This document shows, piece after piece, positions 1 through 7,709 of a stretch of 45,026 bases of DNA (positions are counted from its first letter, which is position 1; the number at the start of each line of letters is the position of its first letter). Source of the DNA: Rubripirellula sp. (GTDB lineage Bacteria > Planctomycetota > Planctomycetia > Pirellulales > Pirellulaceae). A program made the translations under genes and the position numbers. Location of the stretch: NCBI GenBank assembly GCA_028823035.1, contig JAPKCI010000027.1:1-45026 (forward strand), given 5' to 3'. Below the pieces are notes generated by a model. It did not search any database. It was not told the DNA's origin and saw nothing but the letters and a program-made list of their open reading frames with translations.

Positions 1-105
1 CTAATTACTATCGCTTGGCAGTACTGATGCAAGGTTAACAACCCAAGCTGTCAGCAGCATGGACAACAACATAGCAACGAAAATCTCTCCAAATAGAATC
101 TTCAT
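1..105 (-). CDS. Possible 34-residue hydrophobic peptide
   Basis: A short reading frame runs from an ATG at 105 to a TAG at 1-3. It would encode 34 residues: a charged start (MKILFGE) and one hydrophobic stretch of about 22 residues, so it would be a single-pass membrane peptide. An AGGGA Shine-Dalgarno-like sequence lies about 7 bases before the ATG, better than at many of the certain genes here. It is downstream of and co-oriented with the di-heme gene. I recognise no family. A chance frame is quite possible, and it touches the window edge. Confidence 0.35.
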   Translation of the reverse strand: MKILFGEIFVAMLLSMLLTAWVVNLASVLPSDSN

Positions 106-426
106 TTTCTATTCCCTTGCTAGATAACGACTGACTTCAGGAACTCCGCAAACTCACCTGACTTCATTGGCGATCTGGTTACCGCGTATCCTAGGTATTC
201 GTCTGTTGATGCGAGTTTTGTTGGTACTCGCCGTCGCAGGCGTAGCAATGTTTCTGGAATCTGGGCGTTTTTTTTGGTACTCGCATGAGCTTGTCCATCA
301 CCTATGCGATTGGCGTGACAGTAGTCGGCCTTGATTCTGTTGTCCTGTTGGTGTTTCAGAGAGATTGCCTGAATGAGAGCAGAAAACGTGGCAGTTGTAT
401 CGGGGCTGTTGTTGCCTGTTGGAACC

Positions 427-1767
427 TTATGGTTCGGTCTGAAGTTGTTTGACTGAATGGAATTCTGCTTGAGGAAATCCATCTTTCCATTCCGCTTCAA
501 TATCTAATGAACCTTGGTAATCCGACGCATCGAGTATGGCTGCTGAATTGGTGCGAATCTTTCCCTTGGCGTCGACAAAGATGCGAACACGGTAGGTTCC
601 AGGCAGCAATTCAGCAGGCTCGATTCCTAGCATGGTCAGCGGGCCATTGACGATTCGTCGGGGCGTGACGATACCTTGGGTGAAAGCGATTGGATTGCTG
701 GTCCATGCGTTCACAGTCCCGTCTCGGGTCGGCGTGTGAATGAACAGTTGAACAAGACTTCCCGGTGCCCATGCTTCGGGTATGTCTTTCAACCGCAGCA
801 CCTTCATCGTAGGTATCCAGGTGTCACTCGGCAGGTCAGCAGTGGTCTGATAGCCCTCAGTCATGACTTTTCCCAGGTCTGTAATCCAGTTCACGATGGC
901 TTTGTAGGACATGTCATCCACATGCATCTTCAGTCCACCCATGTGAGAGACCGGCGACGTCGATGATGGCGGTCCAATCTGGCCCTGTGCGTTTTTGGGC
1001 GGGAGTTTTGATGTTGGCTTCAACACCAACAGACTTTGCTCAGGGTCCTTGAAGTTCAGCAGCGGCAGAGCTTTGGCCGAGGATTTCCGGCTGTTTGCAA
1101 TCATGGATCGCATCGTTTGCTCGGGTGTTTTCTTAAAGAAATTAATTCGTGCGCCGTGAGTCTTCAGAAGCTTGGCGTAATTCTCGGCAGGCTTCTTGTG
1201 TTTTGGATTGGTGGAGTCAATCTCGCCTGGCGTGTGGCATGGAAAGCAACGCATTCGTTGAGACCAGACATTGCGGACAAATGAGTCGAGAATACGATCC
1301 TTGCGAGCATGTCGGATGATTTCGTTCGCTGAAGCAGGTTGCGCTGTTTGAGTATTTGCATCGACTTTTTGACCGGCCAGATCGGGGTCTGCGCAGCAAG
1401 CTACCACCCAAGCCTGAAACGCCCCCAGTTCAGCTAGACGTTGTTTTTCATGAATGCGTTTCGCAAGTGGGTCCGAATCCTGGTCACCCATTTGAATCAG
1501 AGTCAAAATCTTGGACTTGCGAGGTGAGTCCAGATTGATCAGTCCTTGACTCTTCAGGGATAGAAATGTGGCTTCGTGCGAGGGCAGTATGTAGTTTTTC
1601 AGATCAACGGAAGCCAAATGGCATTGAACGCAACTGGAAGGATTCGGCGAGCGAAAAATCGGCATGATTCTCTGCTCGAATATTTCCATCGGCGAATTTT
1701 CAGCGCGGGTTACCGTGGGAATCGCAATCGCGAGGGCCAGCAGCATGAATCTCGAAAACGTGTACAT
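427..1767 (-). CDS. Exported di-heme cytochrome c-like protein
   Basis: This 446-residue protein starts with a clear Sec signal peptide (hydrophobic stretch about residues 7-20, cleavage near TRA-EN). It has two CXXCH heme c attachment motifs: CVQCH at 46-50 and CFPCH at 174-178. The first is preceded by a segment (EIFEQRIMPIFRSPNPSSC) like those of planctomycete cytochrome-like domains, where heme ligands follow a short helix. The C-terminal third (about 290-440) has no heme motif and looks like a beta-rich domain. An electron-transfer or heme-anchoring role in the periplasm is the family expectation; no substrate can be inferred. It is divergent from the ethanolamine ammonia-lyase gene, with about 345 bases between them. 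Confidence 0.85.
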   Translation of the reverse strand: MYTFSRFMLLALAIAIPTVTRAENSPMEIFEQRIMPIFRSPNPSSCVQCHLASVDLKNYILPSHEATFLSLKSQGLINLDSPRKSKILTLIQMGDQDSDPLAKRIHEKQRLAELGAFQAWVVACCADPDLAGQKVDANTQTAQPASANEIIRHARKDRILDSFVRNVWSQRMRCFPCHTPGEIDSTNPKHKKPAENYAKLLKTHGARINFFKKTPEQTMRSMIANSRKSSAKALPLLNFKDPEQSLLVLKPTSKLPPKNAQGQIGPPSSTSPVSHMGGLKMHVDDMSYKAIVNWITDLGKVMTEGYQTTADLPSDTWIPTMKVLRLKDIPEAWAPGSLVQLFIHTPTRDGTVNAWTSNPIAFTQGIVTPRRIVNGPLTMLGIEPAELLPGTYRVRIFVDAKGKIRTNSAAILDASDYQGSLDIEAEWKDGFPQAEFHSVKQLQTEP

Positions 1768-2112
1768 GGAAATTCCTGATGGGCGTGAATCGTATGCTGC
1801 CTAGATGTAAATTTCCATGATATCCGACTCAGCGGTCCGCAACCGACACCTGCACTGATGGACAGGAGTCCCCAGACAGGCACGAGGACCATTGGAAGCT
1901 GTCCTATGAACAGCTGTTTTTGCCGGCGTGGCCCTCGATACGGGCAAACTGAAAAGTTGCTTGATCTATACTGTTAGTCTCCCTTACCGGTGTCATGATG
2001 TCGTGCCTACGATTGTCGGTCATGGACATGCGCTCGGAGTTACGTTGATCTGAAGCCGTTCGGGCTACAGACAGAACCTGTCATGACAACTCAGGTTGTT
2101 GGAAGGACGGCG
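1768..2112. other. Divergent intergenic region
   Basis: This region separates the di-heme gene (-) from the ethanolamine ammonia-lyase gene (+) and must carry promoters for both. A TATACT hexamer at 1967-1972 could be a -10 box for the + gene, but no convincing -35 sits 16-18 bases upstream. A small GGCCC/GGGC hairpin lies around 1930-1944. I looked for a cobalamin riboswitch because the + gene should need B12, and saw no recognisable B12-box. No coding sequence is apparent. Confidence 0.4.
2101..2106 (+). promoter_or_regulatory. Shine-Dalgarno deciding the eutBC start
   Basis: GGAAGG lies 6 bases before the ATG at 2113, with a second in-frame ATG at 2116. The open frame extends upstream to 2083 without another ribosome binding site. 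Starting at 2113 puts the twin-arginine motif within the first six residues, typical of Tat signals. Confidence 0.55.
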
Positions 2113-4416
2113 ATGATGATCAGTAGACGGCAATTCGTTCGTACAACGGCCGCATGTGGCGCTGCAGCGCTGGGCAATGCAGCAGCGACCGGTTCGGCCA
2201 AGCCACTTCAGTCTTCTGCAGTGTCGTTAAACGACTGTCTTCCCGGGGAAGATATTTTCGGCTATTTGAATCGCGTCAATTCGAGATTTGATGAGGACTT
2301 GTACCGTCAGATTATCGGTGCTGCGAACCCTTTCAAGGAAGGTGATGCCACGATTGGAGTATCTGCAGATAACGATTCCGTTCGCGATATTGCACGGCAG
2401 CTTCTTTCCAACACACGTATCGCAGATTTGGATGATCATCAAATCAGTAGTGATCGGCTCACCAAATTGTTGCAACAGTCTGTCCAGGTCGATGCTCAAA
2501 CAAAAACACAAAATTTCACATTGAGCACGTTGAAGCAATTCCTGCTCAATCGGCCGGAGGATGAAATCAAAGCAGTTTTGCCGGGGCTTTCCAGCGATGT
2601 GATCGGCTGCATCGTGAAGTTGATGAGCAATGAAGAGCTGATAGCCGTTGGTTCAAAGATTTTTTATCCATTGCCGGGCAGTAAGATTGGTGCGCGTGGT
2701 TATCTGGGAGCTCGCGTTCAGCCAAATTCGCCCACTGACAATCTTGACGATATTCGCTGGCAGGTTTTTAACGCATGGTCTTATGCTGTCGGAGATGTGT
2801 TGCTGGGTACCAATCCAGTTTCCAGCGATCCGGAATCAGTGACTGCTGTGGAACTCACCCTGAAGGACATACTGGAGACATTTGGCGTGCAGGATGCGCT
2901 ACCACATTGTGTGCTGTCACACATCGATGTGCAGGCCGAAGTTGAACAACAACATCCGGACAGCACTGCTTTATGGTTCCAGAGCATTGCCGGCACAGAT
3001 GGCGCCAATCAAACGTTTGACATCAGTGTTGAAAAAATGCTGTCCTACGCTCGACAGAGGACAGGAAGGTTTGACTTGTACTTTGAAACTGGTCAGGGGG
3101 CTGACTTTACCAATGGCCATGGCAATGGATTCGACATGGTTGTCCATGAATCCAGAAAATACGGTTTTGCTCGTGCTTTGAAATACCAGGTTGCAAAGGG
3201 CAAGGCAGGCACAGACTTCGAGCCATGGGTTCATTTGAATGATGTTGCCGGCTTCATCGGACCCGAAGTGTTCCGAACAAAAGAACAGTTGGTCCGATGT
3301 TGTCTGGAAGACATCGTGATGGGAAAGTTGCACGGACTGACAATCGGGCTGGATGTTTGTTCAACGCTTCATATGGAAGTTTCACTGCAGGACCTCGATT
3401 GGTGTCTGGAACAGATCATGCCAGCGAGTCCCGCCTATTTGATGGCCTTGCCTACCAAAATTGACCCCATGCTGGGTTATCTCACGACAGGATTCCATGA
3501 TCATCTGCGGCTCCGTGAAAAATTTGGGTTTCGGGTAAACGACCGAATCTGGGAATTCTTTCAATCGATTGGCATTGTCGATGGTGAAGGAAATCCGACC
3601 GAACATTTTGGAGATCCCGGTTGGGTTTATCTTCAATACCAGCGACGCAAAGGAGATACCCGAACCGATTCAGCGATCCAAATAGAGGGGAGGGCACACA
3701 TTGAAGCAGTCCGTCAGCGCGGTGTCTTCATCGCTGAGGGATTTGGTGCGACAACGGGTGACCTTTCACCAAAAATCGCTGACGAGATTCGTCAAATCTA
3801 CGATGATGCGAAAAAAAGCATTTGGGCGGAACTGACACCGGAGTTTCTCGTCCAGATTCCCAGTTCGGTAACGCTCGCGACGCAATCAAAAGACCGCAAT
3901 GACTACATTCTGCATCCGCCTACCGGTGAGAAGTTAAGCGTGGAGTCCGCACTGGCAGTCGAGAAACTGCGGAGAGATCATGCTGGCAACTACGATGTTC
4001 AAGTGGTCATCTCGGACGGACTAAATGCATTGTCGATCATGGAGGAAAAACACTTGAAGCCATTTCTTGCCCAAGTCAAGCAACAACTAAAACTAAAAGG
4101 CTATCAGGCGGCGCCGGAAAACATCATTGTCAAATCTGGCCGCGTTCGAGCCGGGTATCAGATTGGAGAAATCCTGTACTCGCAGTCAAAGAACCCGAAA
4201 GCCCTGTTGCATGTGATTGGAGAACGTCCCGGTACAGGACATCGCACGTTTTCGATCTATATCACCGCTCCTGACGGGCAGATCTGGAGCAGCCCTGGCC
4301 GTGTTGACCACAACATCACGAAAGTGGTCTCAGGTGTGGCTTCGACAGCCTTGGCACCGCAAGCCGCTGCGAACGAAACCGTGCGATTGCTCATGTCGAT
4401 CACATCCCAATCATGA
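2113..4416 (+). CDS. eutBC: Fused EutB-EutC ethanolamine ammonia-lyase with Tat-like signal
   Basis: Ethanolamine ammonia-lyase converts ethanolamine to acetaldehyde and ammonia using adenosylcobalamin; its large (EutB) and small (EutC) subunits are normally separate. Here both are in one chain. The frame is open from 2083 (777 codons; residue numbers below use that start), but GGAAGG at 2101-2106 favours the ATG at 2113. EutB spans about 55-525. Residues matching E. coli R160, Q162, N193, E287, V326, F329 and D362 are R211, Q213, N244, E335, V388, F391 and D424. E. coli E257 is replaced by T311, and about 14 residues are inserted between E335 and F391. EutC spans about 585-777, with VVISDGLNALS (641-651) and HVIGERPG (710-717). 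A linker of about 60 residues joins them. The N-terminus reads ISRRQFVRTTAACGAAALG, a convincing twin-arginine signal. No eutA reactivase, microcompartment or aldehyde dehydrogenase gene is nearby. Confidence 0.93.
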   Translation: MMISRRQFVRTTAACGAAALGNAAATGSAKPLQSSAVSLNDCLPGEDIFGYLNRVNSRFDEDLYRQIIGAANPFKEGDATIGVSADNDSVRDIARQLLSNTRIADLDDHQISSDRLTKLLQQSVQVDAQTKTQNFTLSTLKQFLLNRPEDEIKAVLPGLSSDVIGCIVKLMSNEELIAVGSKIFYPLPGSKIGARGYLGARVQPNSPTDNLDDIRWQVFNAWSYAVGDVLLGTNPVSSDPESVTAVELTLKDILETFGVQDALPHCVLSHIDVQAEVEQQHPDSTALWFQSIAGTDGANQTFDISVEKMLSYARQRTGRFDLYFETGQGADFTNGHGNGFDMVVHESRKYGFARALKYQVAKGKAGTDFEPWVHLNDVAGFIGPEVFRTKEQLVRCCLEDIVMGKLHGLTIGLDVCSTLHMEVSLQDLDWCLEQIMPASPAYLMALPTKIDPMLGYLTTGFHDHLRLREKFGFRVNDRIWEFFQSIGIVDGEGNPTEHFGDPGWVYLQYQRRKGDTRTDSAIQIEGRAHIEAVRQRGVFIAEGFGATTGDLSPKIADEIRQIYDDAKKSIWAELTPEFLVQIPSSVTLATQSKDRNDYILHPPTGEKLSVESALAVEKLRRDHAGNYDVQVVISDGLNALSIMEEKHLKPFLAQVKQQLKLKGYQAAPENIIVKSGRVRAGYQIGEILYSQSKNPKALLHVIGERPGTGHRTFSIYITAPDGQIWSSPGRVDHNITKVVSGVASTALAPQAAANETVRLLMSITSQS

Positions 4417-5139
4417 TGGATCTGCTAACGCCCCTAGCTAACTATCACTGTCTTGCGTCCCAGTCTGTGACGCTCATTACGTTTTCGAATGCTCATACCG
4501 CTTTTCCCGCTTCACCAATTGGCATTGTTGTCCGCAACTCGAATCACCACAGGAACCGATCCGTCGTGCGACCGGAAACGCACGTGAATCGAGCTCAAAC
4601 GCACTGATCGTCGGTCAGGCAAACAGCATAAGATGCACAATCGTTAAAATAAAAAGAGGGATGGGAATTTGGGGTAGATTAAGAAAGATCGTAAGCAAAG
4701 GGGGTCTGGGGTGTTTTCTCAGGGGGTCTTGCGGGACGGACCAAGCTCAAGATGTCAGTGGATCCGTCAATTCTCGATCCATTGAGCTCCAATGGAAATG
4801 GCCAATTGGATTCCCCTAACCAGGCACATAAAAATCAAAATTAACGTGCATTCATCAAAATGCGGTGATGACAGCTGTTGATTTCACCCTGAAAGCTATC
4901 TTGGCCGAAATCGAAATCTCCATGCCTCTCCAGCCAATCGCGGGCGTGGTAAAATAGGAAAAGTAGGTACCTTTGAATTCATTTCCCTCTTAAGTTGGTC
5001 GTTTGGGTCCTGCTGTGTCGAACGAAGACGCATGAGGTGTCTTTAGTGCCACTTGAGCGGCTTGTTCGGCTCGGTGCTGTTTGATCGGATCAGCAATCAC
5101 CATGAAACGATGACTAAACCTGAGGGAAGGACCCCGGAG
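4417..5139. other. Long intergenic region with inverted repeat
   Basis: No plausible gene was seen in about 720 bases. The first half is A-rich around 4640-4660, then G-rich, with two GGGGGTCT boxes near 4700 and 4725. Nested inverted repeats lie at 4745-4787: GCTCAA pairs with TTGAGC, and inside it TGGATC pairs with GATCCA over an 11-base loop. That could be a terminator for eutBC without a T tract, or a regulatory structure. The second half probably contains the promoter of the beta-barrel gene, but I could not place -35/-10 boxes with confidence. Confidence 0.35.
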
Positions 5140-6360
5140 ATGCAGATTACGTCAATCACATTGCCTAAGTGCTGGATGAACACACTCCTGTCGATGGGGC
5201 TGGGTGTGATGTGGATAACCGCATTGCAAGCCGAAGATGCACTGCAGCTTGGGCAATCATTAGAGCTTGAGCAATGCAGTTGGATAGACTTTGCGGGCTA
5301 CTCGGAAGTTGGGGAACAAGCTACTGCGGCACCGCAGTTGGTACAGGTAACTGAGGAGATAGCGCAGGTTGGTTTTGTTGACCTGCTGAGGAACACACAT
5401 ACCTCGCGTGATTCGGGCTGTGATGGTTGTGGCGAAGCAAAGAATTACTGCTGTTGCAAACCATGGTGGTCGCATCGCTGCGGAGTTTTTGCAGAGTTTC
5501 TGTTACTGCGTCCCGGTAGCGCTGATTTCATTTACGCCGTCGAGCAGAATGACACGACCCCTGCTGCGTTCCCAACTGGCCCCGTTGGCCGCGTGAATAT
5601 TGACAGCAGTGCTGGCGGGCGATTTGGTTTCTCGATTTCCGCCAGTCAGTGCAGCAGCCTCGAGGTGATTTATACAGGCTGGCAGGGAGACACCAGTGAC
5701 TCGATTACGGCGAACGGTACCAACGTGTTGAACTCTCAGGTCATCCAACCCAGTTCATTGACGACCGGCGCCGCCAGTTCCGTTTCCAGCGCAGACTTCG
5801 ACATGGATTTTCAGACAGTGGATCTGGCCTACCGCCGAATTTGGCGGGCGAACGATAATTATGCCATCAACTGGTCTGGCGGTTTCCGCTACGGCAACAT
5901 GTCACAGGACCTGACTGCCAGACAGAATATTTCGGTCGCTTCAGGTTTGGTGACGGTTGACACGGACGTCGATTTCGAAGGCTTTGGTTTGGCGCTGGGC
6001 TTGGATGCAGAGCGTCGCAGTTGCCGTACAGGCATGATGTGCTACTCGAAAGCACTCAGCAGTTTTCTGGCAGGCGACTGGAAAGGTCGTTACCGCCAGA
6101 CCGAGCAGTTTAGTTCGGGTGTGATTGCCAACGATTACGAGGACTACCGCGTCACTCCGGTAATGGAACTTGAGTTGGGTATTGGCTGGCGTAGCTCCTG
6201 TGGACGTTGTCGTGCGTCGATCGGTTACATCACGACTGCATGGTATAACGCCGTTTCGACTCGCGAGTACATCGACGCAGTGCGTTCGAGTCATTACGTG
6301 AACGTCGACGAAACCATCACCTTCAGCGGTCTCACCGCAGGTTTGGAAGCAAACTTCTAA
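5140..6360 (+). CDS. Cys-rich outer-membrane beta-barrel protein (Lpg1974/BBP7-like)
   Basis: The product has about 406 residues from the ATG at 5140, which has GGGAAGG about 9 bases upstream; in-frame codons extend to 5053 without a good ribosome binding site. A signal peptide ends near LQAED (residue 33). The body alternates polar and hydrophobic residues with many aromatic and Gly positions, as in a beta-barrel, and the chain ends in ...LEANF with the terminal Phe typical of outer-membrane porins. The segment FAEFLLLRPG, followed by a glycine-rich strand, resembles the start of the Lpg1974/BBP7-type barrels common in planctomycetes. A Cys cluster (residues 94, 97, 104-106, 114) precedes the barrel, and further Cys pairs lie within it. 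Family naming is from memory of strand patterns; the beta-barrel assignment is firmer. Confidence 0.75.
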   Translation: MQITSITLPKCWMNTLLSMGLGVMWITALQAEDALQLGQSLELEQCSWIDFAGYSEVGEQATAAPQLVQVTEEIAQVGFVDLLRNTHTSRDSGCDGCGEAKNYCCCKPWWSHRCGVFAEFLLLRPGSADFIYAVEQNDTTPAAFPTGPVGRVNIDSSAGGRFGFSISASQCSSLEVIYTGWQGDTSDSITANGTNVLNSQVIQPSSLTTGAASSVSSADFDMDFQTVDLAYRRIWRANDNYAINWSGGFRYGNMSQDLTARQNISVASGLVTVDTDVDFEGFGLALGLDAERRSCRTGMMCYSKALSSFLAGDWKGRYRQTEQFSSGVIANDYEDYRVTPVMELELGIGWRSSCGRCRASIGYITTAWYNAVSTREYIDAVRSSHYVNVDETITFSGLTAGLEANF

Positions 6361-6392
6361 GCGAAGCGACTGTCCTTGAATAAGTTTCGACC

Positions 6393-6425
6393 AAGCCCGC
6401 GCCGATGCCAAATCGACGCGGGCTT
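6393..6425. terminator. Terminator-like hairpin between convergent genes
   Basis: AAGCCCGCGCCGAT at 6393-6406 pairs with ATCGACGCGGGCTT at 6412-6425: a 14-base arm with one G-T type mismatch and a 5-base loop. It begins 33 bases after the barrel gene stop. There is no clear T tract, so it may act with Rho or as a messenger-end structure. Confidence 0.6.
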
Positions 6426-6769
6426 ATGTTATGCCTGAGGCGTCCACTGAGAAGTAGGGATAGTCAGTACGCGAAATGGATAGCAGTTGAGCGAACGCCT
6501 TGAGCTTCACCAGCACGCTGGTCTGAGACCGTGGTATAGAACATCGCATGCGATGGTCGCTTGGGCATCTGGATGTCATTGACACGCAGATCTTTGATAC
6601 TGGCAGGGCAGTGTTTCAGCAGGTGTGACCAAAAGTTCAAATCATTGATTGAGAATGATGAGAGCAAAGTTTTGTACGAGATCTGAGTTTTCAAGGTCAA
6701 CTACTTTGTTCACGGGGTCGCGAACGAAAAGCGAGATCCCGTCATACCGACGTCCCGGGGATCCAAGAC
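6426..6769. other. Intergenic region between convergent genes
   Basis: No certain gene was found in these 344 bases. A 78-codon open frame on the - strand (6464-6700) has plausible-looking composition but no ribosome binding site and no family I recognise. It may be a gene remnant. Confidence 0.3.
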
Positions 6770-7639
6770 TTATCGAAGTTCGTGTTTTTTGTCGTTCAGA
6801 GATTCAATGAAACTCCGGAACGATTGCAAAACCTCCGCGGTACAGTCGCGGTGAAGCTGGTGGCCCATGCCGGAGAACTGAACACGTTGTCCCAAAATCA
6901 TCGAGCTGACAGCAGCACTTGCGTCATCATCAGTCAACGCCCCACCAGCAGATGGATCGGCTTGCAGTATCAGAGCCGGGCATCGGACATGAGTGAGGAT
7001 GTCTGATACATCAAAACCATCCAACCAGCATCCGTCGATGACGGGTGTGAGAACTTCAGGATCGAGATTTTCAAGACACTCGGCGCTCCATGCCAGCGAA
7101 GCTGAACTGCGTAATTCTCCTAGGCGCTGAATTTGGCCGTCAACTGCGGGCAGCTGAATGTTCGCCAAAGCCTCGGCCAATTGGTGAATATTGCCACGCT
7201 TTCTAGCAGCCTCTCGCATTCCGACAAACAAAGCTTGCCAGCTGGTGTCCGGGATACGGTTTCCCATGGTGTGAAACGGTGGATCCTCGAGTACGATACT
7301 GCGCACAATCTCTGGCAACTCAGCGGCGACAGCCGCTGCCACCATCGCACCCAGGGAGTGGCCGAAGACCACTACCGGACCGGCAATTTCATCACGGGTG
7401 AAACGGATTGCGTCAGCGACGTAGTCGGTCACCAAGTAGCTGTCAGCTCGGGCTGATTCACCGTGACCGCGCTGTTCCAAAACGATCACCCGCCATGTGT
7501 TGGTGAGGGACGCGACCAGCGGATCCCAATCGCCCCATCCGCGGGTCACACCGTGCAGCATCAGCAATGCCGGTCCGCTGCCCATTTCCACGTAACGCAA
7601 TCGGGGTTTCCCGTTGAAAATGTGTGTCGTGTTCGTCAT
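6770..7639 (-). CDS. Alpha/beta-fold hydrolase
   Basis: This 289-residue cytosolic protein (no signal peptide) has the full alpha/beta-hydrolase pattern. An oxyanion-hole region LLMLHGVTRG lies at 26-34, then RGHGES (57-62), the nucleophile elbow GHSLG at 93-97 with Ser95, the likely acid Asp228 in LQADPSAGG, and the likely base His260 in GMGHQLH. Such enzymes cleave esters, amides, epoxides or C-C bonds; the substrate cannot be read from sequence. It is the second gene of a pair with the amidohydrolase upstream. Its ATG directly abuts a 14-bp tandem repeat that supplies its leader. The best Shine-Dalgarno is the GGGAA of the nearest repeat unit, only about 3 bases from the ATG. Confidence 0.9.
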   Translation of the reverse strand: MTNTTHIFNGKPRLRYVEMGSGPALLMLHGVTRGWGDWDPLVASLTNTWRVIVLEQRGHGESARADSYLVTDYVADAIRFTRDEIAGPVVVFGHSLGAMVAAAVAAELPEIVRSIVLEDPPFHTMGNRIPDTSWQALFVGMREAARKRGNIHQLAEALANIQLPAVDGQIQRLGELRSSASLAWSAECLENLDPEVLTPVIDGCWLDGFDVSDILTHVRCPALILQADPSAGGALTDDDASAAVSSMILGQRVQFSGMGHQLHRDCTAEVLQSFRSFIESLNDKKHELR

Positions 7640-7709
7640 TGTTCCCGATTCATTGTTCCCGATTCACTGTTCCCGATTCACTGTTCCCGATTCACTGTTC
7701 CCGATTCAC
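7640..7709. repeat. Five tandem 14-bp repeats at a stop/start junction
   Basis: Five head-to-tail copies of TGTTCCCGATTCAC fill 7640-7709; only the first differs, ending CAT. On the - strand each unit reads GTGAATCGGGAACA and so contains a GTG or ATG, an overlapping TGA and a GGGAA. The amidohydrolase stops inside the fourth copy (TGA at 7694-7692), and the alpha/beta hydrolase ATG begins immediately after the first copy. The unit length is not a multiple of three, so a change in copy number shifts the reading frame. Confidence 0.95.

Noticed and set aside
120-500. 126-codon open frame on the - strand downstream of the di-heme gene
   Set aside because: It starts at a TTG inside the end of the di-heme gene (overlap over 50 bases), has no ribosome binding site and shows no recognisable motif or composition.
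1900-2112. Possible cobalamin riboswitch upstream of eutBC
   Set aside because: No B12-box or other conserved riboswitch core could be found; only small unrelated hairpins are present.
6464-6700. 78-codon - strand open frame between convergent genes
   Set aside because: No ribosome binding site or family match; could be a remnant but cannot be supported as a gene.
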